64,000 bases of DNA, taken from assembly GCA_905221605.1 (NCBI GenBank), contig CAJNDS010002478.1:335068-399067 (forward strand). Direction: 5' to 3'. Source of the stretch: Symbiodinium natans (taxonomy: Eukaryota; Sar; Dinophyceae; Suessiales; Symbiodiniaceae). The first letter of the stretch is position 1, and every line of letters begins with the position of its first letter. The position numbers and the translations under genes were made by a program. Below the pieces are notes generated by a model. That model was not told the DNA's origin, searched no databases, and worked only from the letters and a program-made list of their open reading frames with translations. This document shows positions 12,116 to 22,619 of this stretch, one piece after another.

Positions 12116-12239
12116 GGGGGGTTACGAAAATAGGGGACCCCTTTCAACAGACCCCCCAAACAGTAGGATTCCAGGATTCCCCTATAGCAAGGATCCAAAT
12201 AAGGTACCCCTGATATATCCTAATATCGTAAACCCCCCA
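12116..12239 (-). mobile_element. MITE-like inverted-repeat element, copy 3 (most complete)
   Basis: Left end GGGGGGTTACGAAAATAGGG, right end ATATCGTAAACCCCCCAC. The two ends are inverted repeats of about 25 bp with mismatches. The core has the family motifs CAGTAGGATTCC and GGTACCCC. Confidence 0.8.
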
Positions 12240-12650
12240 CATGGACCGCCGACGTGCACGTCCCGTGCCGCGCAAGTGTTTGCAAATATGTCCTTGTTCC
12301 TTACCTTCTGTCTTTTCTATTCTCACTCCCTTTCCAGAATTTTCCAGAGACCAAGACAAAAAAAAACAACAACACAAAATGGGCACTAAAATGAAGCACC
12401 GACAAAGTCTGACTAGAAACCTAAGCAAACAACTTAGTGTGGCATGCACACATGCTGCCATGAACTCAAAGTGTGCTCTAACTGCCCGAACCTTGCCGGT
12501 GAGCTTGTTGACCTGGCAAAGCGAATGCCGAAGGTATCCCGGGGTTCTTCCGTAGGAACCATCAGAAGTCAGCTGCCTTCCTCGCCACGAAAGCAAGTTC
12601 CGCTGCCAGCGCGGGGAGACCCGTGTGGCCTAGCGGCTTGCAGTCTCCAT

Positions 12651-12750
12651 GTGGGAGTTTACGAAAAAAGGGACCCCTTATAATAGATCCCAAATAATAG
12701 GATTCCCTCATCACCCCAATAAGGCACCCCTTAATTTCGGAAACCCCCAT
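12651..12750 (-). mobile_element. MITE-like inverted-repeat element, copy 4
   Basis: Left end CATGTGGGAGTTTACGAAAA, right end AATTTCGGAAACCCCCATATG. Core ATAATAGGATTCC is shared with the other copies. It lies about 400 bp from copy 3 in the same orientation. Confidence 0.8.
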
Positions 12751-13910
12751 ATGTAGGGCTTCTGAAGGGCTCGGGTTGCCTAAAGCCCATCTAAACCTGA
12801 CAGAGGCGTGCAGCACATTGCGGCCTGCTGTTTCCTCAGCAGCTTCGATGAGGCCCAGCCTCAGTTGGGGGCTCTGAAGCCTACGGGGCCTCCTACGGGC
12901 TTCTCCAAATCCGGCTCTAAGGGACCGGCTGCCCGGCAAGCGATGAGGCCTCCTTCTTCAAGGCAGCCCTGGGCAGGCATTGAATCGAGGATATCAAAGT
13001 CATTACGGGTAGCCCAAGGTCCAGACGCTCTTTGCATCGATTGCACCAGCAGAGCTTCGACTTCAGCGATCTCCTGCATCTCTGGGGCGAGGCAGCGTGG
13101 ACGGGAACTACATCCAAGCCTTGCCTTGCCTGCACACTAGGCCTTACTTTAAGAAGTGGAAAGCGTTGCCATCCAACCCATCTCACAGCCCGGATGCAAG
13201 GAGCAGCTCCCAAAAGCGAGAGAATTAGAGAATTCGGGGGGGGGGGGGATACCCCTGACGTGTTGCCCCGACTGGGAGGCCCGCGCCTCATCAAGCTGAG
13301 ACACAGCTGCATTGCTGGGCTTCACCTCGCAACTTCTCCATCCCCGGTCCCTGGTGATCCCCTGCTTGGTCCTGTTTTCCCTTCTTAGCATTCGCTCTTT
13401 GTAACATACCACCACTGGAGGCCAGGGTTTATGGCTTAGGGTTTAGGGGTCCAGGCTCAGGAGCAAGAGACTCTTTAGTAAGGTCTGGGTGGCTCTCAAT
13501 GCATCAAGGCTGCAAGGCCCGTGAGCTCTTCGGCGGGCAGATGCCCCTCGGCACATAAGGGTTTGGGTTTGTTTTAGGGTTTAGGGTCTTTGGGGCTTTC
13601 GGGTTTGAGGATTTTTAGGGCTTTAGGGTTTTTCGTGTTTTCGGGTTTTAGGGCTTAAGGGTTTTAAGGTTTTCGGGCTTTACATGGGTTTGAGATGGGT
13701 TTTGGGCTTTATGGTTTTAGATGGTTTAGGGTGATAGGGTTTTAGGGTGTTTGGGGTTCAGGTGTTGGCAGGGCAATGGAAGGTCTGAGCTGCCGGCATT
13801 CCGCGGGATTCCTGAGGCCCAACTCATACACAGAACACTTCAACCAAGATTCAAGTCCAACACGCCCAGCTTGTTTCCCAAACAACCGAAGAACACCAAA
13901 AGAGAGTACA

Positions 13911-13958
13911 CCCTAAACCCTAAACCCTAAACCCTAAACCCTAAACCCTAAACCCTAA
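13911..13958. repeat. Telomere-type array (CCCTAAA)n
   Basis: Seven near-perfect CCCTAAA units. A G-strand array follows only 90 bp away (14044-14130), so the two arrays face each other. Confidence 0.9.
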
Positions 13959-14043
13959 TGAAAATACAAGCTACAAGCAAAAAACGGCAACTGGCCTGCA
14001 GCTGCAGAGGCCGCGGACGGAGTACACTCCTGCGAGTGGCCCA

Positions 14044-14130
14044 CGTTAGGGTTTAGGGTTCAGGGTTTAGGGTTTCGGGTTTAGGGTTTAGGGTTTGGGG
14101 TTTAGGGTTTAGGGCCGTTTAGGGTTTAGG
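14044..14130. repeat. Telomere-type array (TTTAGGG)n, degenerate
   Basis: About eleven units with variants such as TTCAGGG and TTCGGG. Confidence 0.85.
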
Positions 14131-16121
14131 GCGGCACTACTCCACACGGTCAGCCTGATCGTTCGAGAGGTTGAGAGATGGCCCCTCGGGCCTCGGCACA
14201 CGAAATAGGGACCAAAGCGGTCCCCCCAAGCAAAACGCAGCAAGAAACCCAGTCCAAGCCAGTGCTGGGCACCGTGGCACCTTCAGAAGGTACTCCAAGA
14301 CAAAGTGCTCGAACCTGGGCTCTCTCGTTACGCGAAACTCCCAACCAATAAATAAGAAAATGCAGGTGAAGTCCCCCCAAAGTGGAGACTCCACGGGTTT
14401 TTCTTTTTTCGCCCTGTTGAGTCTTTTTCAGTCCGGGCCACCGCTGCGCCCTTGCTTGGCTCTTCTCCAGGAGCATTGTCTGAAGCCGGAAACAGGCACG
14501 GCCCGCCTCACACACGACAACAAGGGGGTCTTGATACGTCGAGACAATGTCTTTTCATCTCCAACGCGGACGCTCAGCTGGCGAAAGGTGCACCTCTTGT
14601 TCATCGGCAGGGCTGTTCTGGATCCTCGCGCGCTCTGCACATGGTGGTGTTTGGGTGCAGGTCTCACAGGAAGAGCTGGATCCCACAAAGGTGGGTCCCT
14701 CCTGCTGCAGACCTCCGTCTTCAGCCCTGAGGCCACGGACCGCAGGGCGGAGTCGACCTGGGAAGCGTTTGCATTTCGGATCACTGGCTATTACTGACGA
14801 TGGCCTCCCTGATAGGCGCATTGAAAGTCTGAGACAGAATACAGAGAATATACGTTGGAAAAAAGAGGCAATGGCCAGAACAATGCTTTTGCACGTTGCG
14901 ACAGTCTGGGCTGTGCGCGGCCCCAGTAAGTGCTGCTGCAATGTCCTGGCAGTGCAGCTAGCAAGCTTGCGATAGCACTTAAAGTGCAGCTGCTGCCCTT
15001 GGAACCTTCCTAAGCTTAGAGAAGCTCTCATCAAGGGACTAAAAGAGGGACCCCGATAAGGGACCTTAGGGGCTATTTAGGAGTTATTTAGGTACATAGG
15101 GGACTACACAAGGAATATCTAGGGGTTGTATACGGGTTATACGTCCAACAGTCCTACCGGCCTTAGCTCGCTGCGCAGGATCACTGGGAAAGTTGCCGGG
15201 TGCCATTCTCCCTGGCAGGGCTTCGGACTGTCCACAGTGGGCAATAGGACTCCTATGCCCCCATCTTCAAAAGAAAGAAAGCTCCCTTCGTCTATTCCTG
15301 GGCTCTGTACTTGAGAGAAGAGGCCTTCTGTGCCGGCCGCTGAGGGGCTCCGGGGCAGATGAAAAGCATCACTCGGAGCCGAGATGGGGAACAGTGGAGG
15401 ACGGCGATGGAAAGCGATGTTGAAGGCTTCGTACGGCTTCTTCAAACATACTCTTGAAGAACTTTTCTTGTACCGAGAGTGCTTGGCCGCATCTCCCGAA
15501 CATCAGCGCCACCTTCACTGCGCACGAATGAAGTTTTGCTGCGCTCCCCGCGCGCGACAGAACACTCGCTTCGAGTCGAATCCCTTTCGTACGTAGTGCT
15601 GCGGACGCATGCAGATTCCAGAACCCCGCAACAGCTCCAAAATTCTACTCGATGCGGAATGCCATGTGGGGCTTACAGATGCATGGGTTATCTGTCAATC
15701 ACTATCTGTCTGCCACCTTCTGCTATGTGAAAATCTGAAACTGCACGCTGGCCGCGTACTCTCGCTTTGCACTACCACCAGAGCATTGTTGACATTTGCT
15801 GTCTGCAACTGACTCAGCACTGGGCCTGTGCTGCTGGCACAGTCCCGGGCGCTCTTAAGGGTGAGACTTGCAAGGCCTGGCGATCGGCCAAAAAACACGC
15901 GAAGAGTTTCGCCTTCTTCCTGCAGACCTGCTCAAGAGACTCAAGCCGGGAAGCATACGATCCAGCTGAAGTCCGACAGGCCTCGGCCCGTGCGACTGCT
16001 CTTTCAGTCCGCATCCTCTGCCTCCAGCTCCTCCTCAGACTCTTCCTGAGCTCCAGATGCACATCAATTAAAGGCAGCTCTGCTGTTGCATTTTTCCGCC
16101 TGCGCAGCGGCATCGTCGGCT

Positions 16122-16955
16122 TCAGCCGGCTCCTGCAGGCCAACAGCAGGGATGGATGTAATGCATACATACGGGCACAGACGACAATCCGGGATATTCC
16201 GGGCACAGCCGCAGTTGTGCGGCGATATGCCAGCACTTGAGCACCATTGGGCCGGGCCTGCGCCTGCACACGCGGCCGCTTTGGAGCGCCTGGCTCCTGA
16301 TAAGATGTTTCTGCTTGAGAGCAGGCGAAGACAGGGCAAGAGCAGTGCTCGGATGCACCTCCCAGTCGGAGTCATCTTCTGAGTCGTAAGCGCCCCTGCA
16401 CGTGACTTGGTTGCAAGCGCAAGACACATAATTTACCATCCGGATTGCCTGCCTCCGCCTCCCCTTCTTTTTGGCCGGCTTCCCCTTCGGCTCGCCACGT
16501 CCGCGGCCACGTCCGCGGCCCGCAGATGGCTTTGTCTCTTTCATCTTGGCAGCCTTTGTCCCCTTTGAGGCATCAGCCTTCGTCGCCTTCAGCCCTTTGC
16601 CTTTGCGGCCCCGCCGGCCCTCCAGCACATCGACCTTGGCCTCGTGCCGTGATTTGCTGTCGTCCCAGGGATCGGCATCTGTGATCGTCCGGATGTACGA
16701 GATGATCTCTTCCGGGCGCCCGAAGTTTTCCACTAACGGCCAGATCTTCTCCAGCCAATCGCCAGCAGGGAAACGATTGCGCGCAGGCACCTGCCCGTCT
16801 TCACTACGACCGAAGCCTCCGGTCGGAAATGCCTTGATCCGCTCCTGCCGCAGCTCCTTCGGGTTGAAGGTAGCACATTGCTCAGAAGAGAGGTTGTACT
16901 CTCTCTTGAGCACAGCTTTCAAGACCACGCAGCTGACAATGGAGAGCGCCTCCAT
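16122..16955 (-). CDS. Basic GRGRGR/KKK-rich protein, unknown function (partial)
   Basis: A 277-residue reading frame from an ATG at 16955. The N-terminal ~100 residues are globular-looking, with a segment DWLEKIWPLVENFGRPEEII then SYIRTITDADPWDD. Next comes a very basic region (about residues 105-170) with GRGRGRGRGEPKGKPAKKKG, resembling AT-hook or chromatin-binding tails, then an acidic YDSEDDSDWE patch. After about residue 210 the peptide is less convincing and may be intron read-through. A nuclear or nucleic-acid-binding role is inferred only from the composition. The N-terminus may continue from an upstream exon, as the ATG lacks a strong context. Family not recognised. Confidence 0.45.
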   Translation of the reverse strand: MEALSIVSCVVLKAVLKREYNLSSEQCATFNPKELRQERIKAFPTGGFGRSEDGQVPARNRFPAGDWLEKIWPLVENFGRPEEIISYIRTITDADPWDDSKSRHEAKVDVLEGRRGRKGKGLKATKADASKGTKAAKMKETKPSAGRGRGRGRGEPKGKPAKKKGRRRQAIRMVNYVSCACNQVTCRGAYDSEDDSDWEVHPSTALALSSPALKQKHLIRSQALQSGRVCRRRPGPMVLKCWHIAAQLRLCPEYPGLSSVPVCMHYIHPCCWPAGAG

Positions 16956-18006
16956 GAAGACCTGAACCCCCCACGCGATGACAGGAGGCAGGGTTCACAA
17001 GACACGCAAGACCTGAGCTAGCACTAGAACAATTGCTCTGACTAAGGGGTATAAGGAGGGACCCCTACAAAAAACCCTTGATCTTATTCCCGATGTAACA
17101 CAAAGGGGGCCTGCTCAGGTGTAAGTGCTTCTTTCTCCTTCACGGCTCCGTCGTTGGACGCGAGCAAGGCCCCAGCATGCAGGGCAAGGTGATGGTTGCA
17201 TTCCTGAGTACAGCCCCCCACTCCGCAGCAGTGGAAGCTTCTACACTATGTTTTCTTGCCTAGGAAACCAGGCAGCTTTCCTTCAGTTCGCAAAAACTCA
17301 TCGAAATTAAATGCAACAATGGTTCAAGCGATGCTATGAAGATGCCGACAGCAAAGGTTGCTAGACACGACGAAGTCTACTGAACGCCGAGCCCTGAAAG
17401 TTCCTGAACACCTCCGACCCAAGGCCAAAAAGCAAGCCCTACGCAGGCCTTGCAAACTTTGCTTTCTGCGACCAAGAAGCGAAAATCACGAGTAGGGGCT
17501 CATTCTCAAAGGAAAATGGCAGGGAGGTCACTGCCGAGGCCAGGAACCTGCAACTGTGATGATTTTGAAACCTACCACTGCTGTTGCTGCTACGAATAAC
17601 TTCTTCACTGATTTTAGTACGTTATATACGTATACACGCAAGATGAGCACCATCACATATCATCGTATGTGTGCGCGTGCGCAGTTCCTGCCTTGCGAAC
17701 TGGGATGCAGCAAGTGAGACCTATCAAAAAGCAGATGTAGAAGAACAACCTGAAGAAGTTTTCCCGCACATCGCCGACCATTTCTGCATGATTTGAGAAA
17801 AAGGATGCTGTCAGCTCTCTAAATGATTATGGTTTTGGTTTGGGTTGCAGTCCTAGCCCGGACTGCTAAATTCAGGGTGCCCAAACTGACTGCCCAGCAA
17901 CTGGGTGGTCCATCAACTGTCGCCATGCTGGGAGCTTTTGCTGTGGGAGCCGTGGTAGCGGGCCCAAAAGCAAAAAGCTTCTTTATCTTCTGGGTAGTTA
18001 GGGTGG

Positions 18007-18057
18007 GTTTTAGGGTTTAGGGTTTAGGGTTTAGGGTTTAGGGTTTAGGGTTTAGGG
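18007..18057. repeat. Telomere-type array (TTTAGGG)n
   Basis: Seven perfect TTTAGGG units. Confidence 0.9.
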
Positions 18058-18360
18058 CAGTCCGACATCTGCAATCATCGAACCTACAAGTACACCACAC
18101 ATCATGGAGATGTCCACTGCTATCACTTCCTCGTCCGAGTGGCTGGGCGTAGAGAAGTTGCTGCTGCTGCCGAAGCGGAATGCGGCCTGTACCGCCTCTC
18201 CTTCTCGCGCACAGATGTGTATGGCTAGCAAAGATCAGGGAAGACGCAGAGCTTGTCCAGACTGATTTCAAGTCCTCGTGCCGCTGGAGCCGCCTGCATC
18301 TTCCACGCCAACAACCTTTGGAAACTGATCACCGTATATATCTTGCGTGCAACCCAAACG

Positions 18361-18380
18361 CCCCCCCCCCCCCCCCCCCC
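18361..18380. repeat. C20 homopolymer run
   Basis: Twenty consecutive cytosines; no gene assigned around it. Confidence 0.95.
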
Positions 18381-19469
18381 AGATGCCATTGATACAAGAA
18401 CACACACTCCCCGAAGGCCAACGGCAAGATATGAGAAATGTTTCTTCGTCCGCGGCGCTCCAAGGGCAGCCAGCTCTGCAAACCGCTCCTGCGGCCAAAA
18501 GAAGCAATTGCTTCGAAAGAAGATGAGTCTTCCAGGCAACCTAAACGGGGGCTCGGGCCGCTCGAAGTATCAGGAGACTCTGTTCTCTCTCTAGGAAGGA
18601 GCTCTGACAACATTCGGATCCGCCACAAAGAAGTGAAGAACGGACCTTAGGCTCGCATAGGAACGTTGCCGGGCTGCGCCTCTGAGCGGGTAGTTTGTAG
18701 CCGCTGCAGCTCGCGCAATGCTTTCCGAAGAAACGTGTCCCGCAAAGTTTTCCTGGGCAGAGCCGCTACAAGTAGCAGACTTCAAGCGGAGCGCACAACT
18801 AGGTCCTTTGCACTCCTGGAACCTGCAACCTCAAGTCCCAAGCCGGACCCATCCGCCAAATCGAGCGCGCGGCTGCTTCCGAAAGCGCTCCATGTAGACA
18901 TCGCCCAGTCCAAGGAGCTGCTGAGGGACGAGGGCCTGTGGCCAAGAGCTGAAATGGAAGGAACCGCCAAGCATCACAAGGCTCCGCGGCAGAACTGGCA
19001 GGCTTCTTATGACCACACTCACTCACTTTGTGTTCAAGAGCACGACAAGCAAGAGCAAGCAATTTTTGTAAAGATGGATGGGAAGAGGCACAGACTAACA
19101 TTAATCTACAGCACTTTGCTTCATGTCCTGCTAAGGCATAGCAACGACCAGCGTTGCTTTTTGAAGAGGTACAGGCACCCCTTGCTAAATGGGCAGTTAC
19201 TCAGCTCTTCAAACGATGGGCTTCGTATTGAGCCACAACTTATAGAACTGTACGGATGAACGTACTGTTGGTTAGTAGGGAATGAGGGAATGAGGTGCCC
19301 TGTATCCCCCTATATACACCCTTTAAGCGACCATATGGGATAATCTGTTACTAACCGATAGTGAGTGACGAAGGCGCAGAGGCACACAGAAGTTCTGGGC
19401 CTCGCCAAGCCGGACCGGCGTGGTCGCCGCCGACAGGAGCGCCAAGAAGGCCTCTTGCCACCCCCAGAG

Positions 19470-19531
19470 AGTTTAGGGCTTAGGGTTTAGGGTTTAGGGT
19501 TTACAGTTTAGGGCTTAGGGTTTAGGGCTTA
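19470..19531. repeat. Degenerate telomere-type array
   Basis: TTTAGGG and CTTAGGG units mixed. Confidence 0.8.
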
Positions 19532-20127
19532 GGGGAGAGCATTCGATAAAGCATTCGATAAACTTGACACGTGCGCCACAGCTTTAGGAGCACGGCGAGA
19601 AGAAAAGAGCTCTGAGACGATTGAAGCTGCTCTTGCTGTGAGATCAAGCTTCAAAGCAAGACACGGCAACACCATGCAAAACCCTCCAGCACCCGAAAAG
19701 TTGCAACGCTGCCTCTCTGAAGGCCTCATCCAGGCGGTTGAGCAGCCTGAAACCGGCGTAAACTGGCGTGATGGCAGGCATGCGGAGGTTCTACGATGTT
19801 CAAGCTTCCCTAGAGGCCCCAAGATGACCCAAGATCGGCGCAGTGGTGCAAATGGATTACAGAAAAGTTTCAAGCAGCTGCGGCCACGAATCCGACTCAC
19901 TGCCGTGTTCCTAACTGCTCTGCCACCCGCGGAGATGGGGGGCTTGCAAGTAATGTTCGGCCCTCTTTAGTGATCCTTGAGGGCTCAAGGCATGGGAGCT
20001 TATTGGCTTGAATTCAGCCTGGTGTTCAGCAGTTCGGGCTCCAAGGATTAGGCTATGGAGCAAGGCTAGGAAGTCGACATGGCTCTCAAGGGCGGCCTCA
20101 GGGCACTGGCTGCCCCAGAGTTCAGAC

Positions 20128-21986
20128 AAGAAACAGGGAAGGCCGCAGCTCCAGCATCTCTTTCAGCATGGCCGTTGCCGGCTCTGACAGTCGAGGATCT
20201 CCAGCAAATGTCAAAGCAAAGACTTTGGGCAATACGGTCATTGGATTCACCAAGCCCTGCTGATGGAGGTGTCGGACCACAGACAGAGCCTCTACACGAA
20301 CTCGAAGAACACCTTCAGCCTTCTCCGCAGCCTCCGGCTGCGACGGTTGCAGTGGTGCCTCCTCCTCCTCACAGGGCGCACTGCGGCCTCGCTTTGAGCG
20401 CGCCTTTTTCGGGGACCGTTCCAACGGTTCCCGGCCCACAGCGGGACCGACACTGCCCGCCAGCGTAATGTGTGAAAGCACCACGTCTGCAAAGGCGGCC
20501 AGGGGCTGAGCCGCTTCTATGGCCGAGTTGGTCTTCGTGGTGCCCGATTTACCGGTTTTTGGGACAATCTGCGACCCTTGTGACCCTTGTGACCCAGCAA
20601 CACGACCATCTCGGCTGTCGGCAAAGTCGGTCGCGCCAGCCCTGGATTCCCGATCTGCCTCCGAACGGAAGTGGCTCAGGAGTGCTGAAAGCGTTTCCAG
20701 CGCTTTTCTGCAAAGGAGGAGGTCGCTGGAGCTCAAGGCGCTGTGCAGAAGCTCCACCACGCGCCGATCCTTCGTGAAGCCGCGGTGGCCCTTCAGGAAG
20801 AATCCAATGCAAGACGCGGCCACTGCGCGCAGCTGCGGCTCGCCTATAGCGTTCAACCTGCAGGGCGCGGGCGGGTACGAAGGAATTCAGACTTTCTGAG
20901 CTTAGTTGTCCAGTAGTAACCTGGGGGAACTAAAGCTTAACCTTTGGGATTATCTACTACTAGGCTACTGTTAATTGAAGACAGGCTGTTTATTCCAACC
21001 TGAGTAGGAGATCCAGCACAGTCGATGCCACAGAGTCGCCAACAAAGTCGAACTTCAAATCCGACCGCGGCAGCAAGCGACGCTTGGGCCTAGTGGCCGG
21101 GGAGCTCTTTTCAAGTGTGCTGAACAATATACGGACCAAGAATACGGGCTTTGGTGACGACCTACATAGGGGTTTCCGGACTTAGGGGTACCTCATTGGG
21201 GTCTTTATGATAAGGGAACTCTGTGTGTTGTCCTAAACCCCCAAATCGAAGCTGTCCGAGTCGCTGCTCCTCAGCGCTGAGACCCTCGATCTGAACCTGT
21301 CAATGTGCAAAAGCCCTTAAAACTTTGCAGGGCGGGGCCTTTGAAGGCTGTGGCTTGATTGCAACTTTTCCCCAGGGAGCTGGCATAGTCATCGATGTTT
21401 AGGCACTCCATGATGGATGCAAGCACCCAAGCTTGACGGCTCATGTACCTGCGGCATGGCTCTTGGGGGGCTACGCGGGGGGGGGGGAGCTCAGATGACG
21501 GGTTCTCAGAGAAGGCAACGAATGAGATCCCGTGAGGCTCACAACAGCTGGATCCGCTCGAGGCCAGCGTTCTTCTGCTCGGCCATGGCGCAGAGGCGTG
21601 CGAGCGATGGCCTAAGGAGCATGCCGAAGGCTGTCTACGGCCTGCGCGCTCTCTTGAAAAGACCCTACATGGTCGGCAGCTGCACATGCTGGGAGGCCCT
21701 ACACCGCCACGTTGAGGTGGGAGACGATCTGAGCCAAGTCACCTGTGACCTCACCGAAGTCTCTCAACAGACGCCGGAACGTGCTCAAAAAAATGCACTC
21801 GGGAACCGGCAAACTTGACGACGAGGCAGAGACATCGCCTTGGCAGACTTCTTTCCGCGTCGCGCTTCTCAAGCCAACAAAAGATTCATGAGACGCCGTC
21901 CTACAAAATGAAGTCTTATGAGTCCGGCGAAATGGTTTGCATCCGGTACTCAGTTTAGGCGCGCGGCACGGCCTCATGAACTCCAC
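20128..21986 (-). CDS. SCC2: Cohesin loader Scc2/NIPBL-like, C-terminal HEAT region (partial, multi-exon)
   Basis: Scc2/Nipped-B loads cohesin onto chromosomes; its C-terminal half is a HEAT-repeat hook. Four minus-strand exons line up in family order. The piece ending at 21703 contains FLSTFRRLLRDFGEVTGDLA. The next, from 21448, contains SRQAWVLASIMECLNIDD. That at 21000-21148 contains SDLKFDFVGDSVASTVLDLL. The last, 20857 down to about 20128, contains RAVAASCIGFFLKGHRGF and, after a disordered Ser/Lys-rich insert, VVRHLHQQGLVNPMTVLPK. The last two match the NIPBL segments around 'GLGFAFIQHP' and 'LTLNQGLIHPVQCVPYLIA' in order and spacing. The joins 21703/21448 and 21000/20857 keep frame, both with GT donors. 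The donor of the 21448 exon is not fixed. The end near 20128 is probably a GT donor, not the stop two codons later, so the true C-terminus is missing. An inverted-repeat element sits in one intron (21168-21243). Confidence 0.7.
21168..21243 (+). mobile_element. MITE-like element, copy 5, inside an Scc2 intron
   Basis: Left end ACATAGGGGTTTCCGGACTT, then GGGGTACC and TTGGGGTCTTTATGATAAGG, ending CCTAAACCCCC. It lacks the central AATCCTACTATT block, so it is an internally deleted copy. It ends 20 bp before the 21148 exon on the minus strand, inside the intron. Confidence 0.65.
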
Positions 21987-22532
21987 TAGAGGGCTGGCTC
22001 CGAATCAAGGCCTGCAGAGAAGGATACGCGAAGAGAGGTTTCGGGGGCTTTTTCAATGATTCAAGCGGCGCCTGCAAGTCCACCTGAACCTGCCGATGAT
22101 CCATGAGACCACGCCTTCGGGCAGAAGCGGAGCTTTCTGTTGAAAGTAAAAGGAATACAGCGCTACACGGGGTAACCAAGGCACCTTTCATAGCCTTTTA
22201 CCGATCAGGCACTAGCCGGGAGCCGATCCGGAATCCTGCGAAAACAATCTCCCCGAAGTGGTCCCCCATGCCGCTTCTGAGGTTGCTTGTGGACACACCA
22301 GAGCCATGCCTCATATTCCTCTGAGACCCTCACTCTTCGCGACATGGCTACGAATCTTATGGCCCTCCCGAAACTGCACCAAAACCCTTAACCCTAAATC
22401 CTAAAAAAACCCTAAACCCCAAACTCCCCAAGCTTCTGGAGACATGAGAAGCAGGGTTCGGGCCTCTCTGCCACATACGGCAGAACCGAGGCGAGGATGC
22501 AACAGACCTCCCCCAATTTCTTTTGAGGCGGT

Positions 22533-22611
22533 TCAGGGTTTAGGGTTTAGGGCTTTGGGGTTTAGGGTTCAGGGTTCAGGGTTTAGGGTTTAGGGTTTCG
22601 GGTTTAGGGAG
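22533..22611. repeat. Degenerate telomere-type array
   Basis: TTTAGGG, TTCAGGG, TTCGGG and CTTTGGGG units. A weaker C-strand version lies at 22380-22430. Confidence 0.8.
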
Positions 22612-22619
22612 TAAAGAGC

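Larger units (their letters stand above)
7105..16121. other. Gene-poor stretch with repeats
   Basis: Nine kilobases with no gene I can name. It contains telomere-type arrays, three inverted-repeat elements, two 9-bp tandem repeats and degenerate TTTAGGG-like sequence at 13430-13760. Some minus-strand peptides are coding-like but unassigned: near 8.40-8.62 kb (MRILLENHDEFPKRLVCVLR), 8.71-8.97 kb, 12.86-13.08 kb (MQEIAEVEALLVQSMQRAS) and 14.14-14.39 kb. A G14 run lies at about 7249-7262 and a short (AG)n at about 9354-9373. Confidence 0.5.
16956..20127. other. No confident gene
   Basis: Contains two telomere-type arrays, a C20 run and an inverted-repeat-like block at about 19268-19370 (GGTTAGTAGGGAATG near the left end, TTACTAACCGATAG near the right). 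One minus-strand peptide at about 19650-19740 (LLNRLDEAFREAALQLF) could be a further C-terminal exon of the Scc2-like gene, but I could not place its splice sites. Confidence 0.4.
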
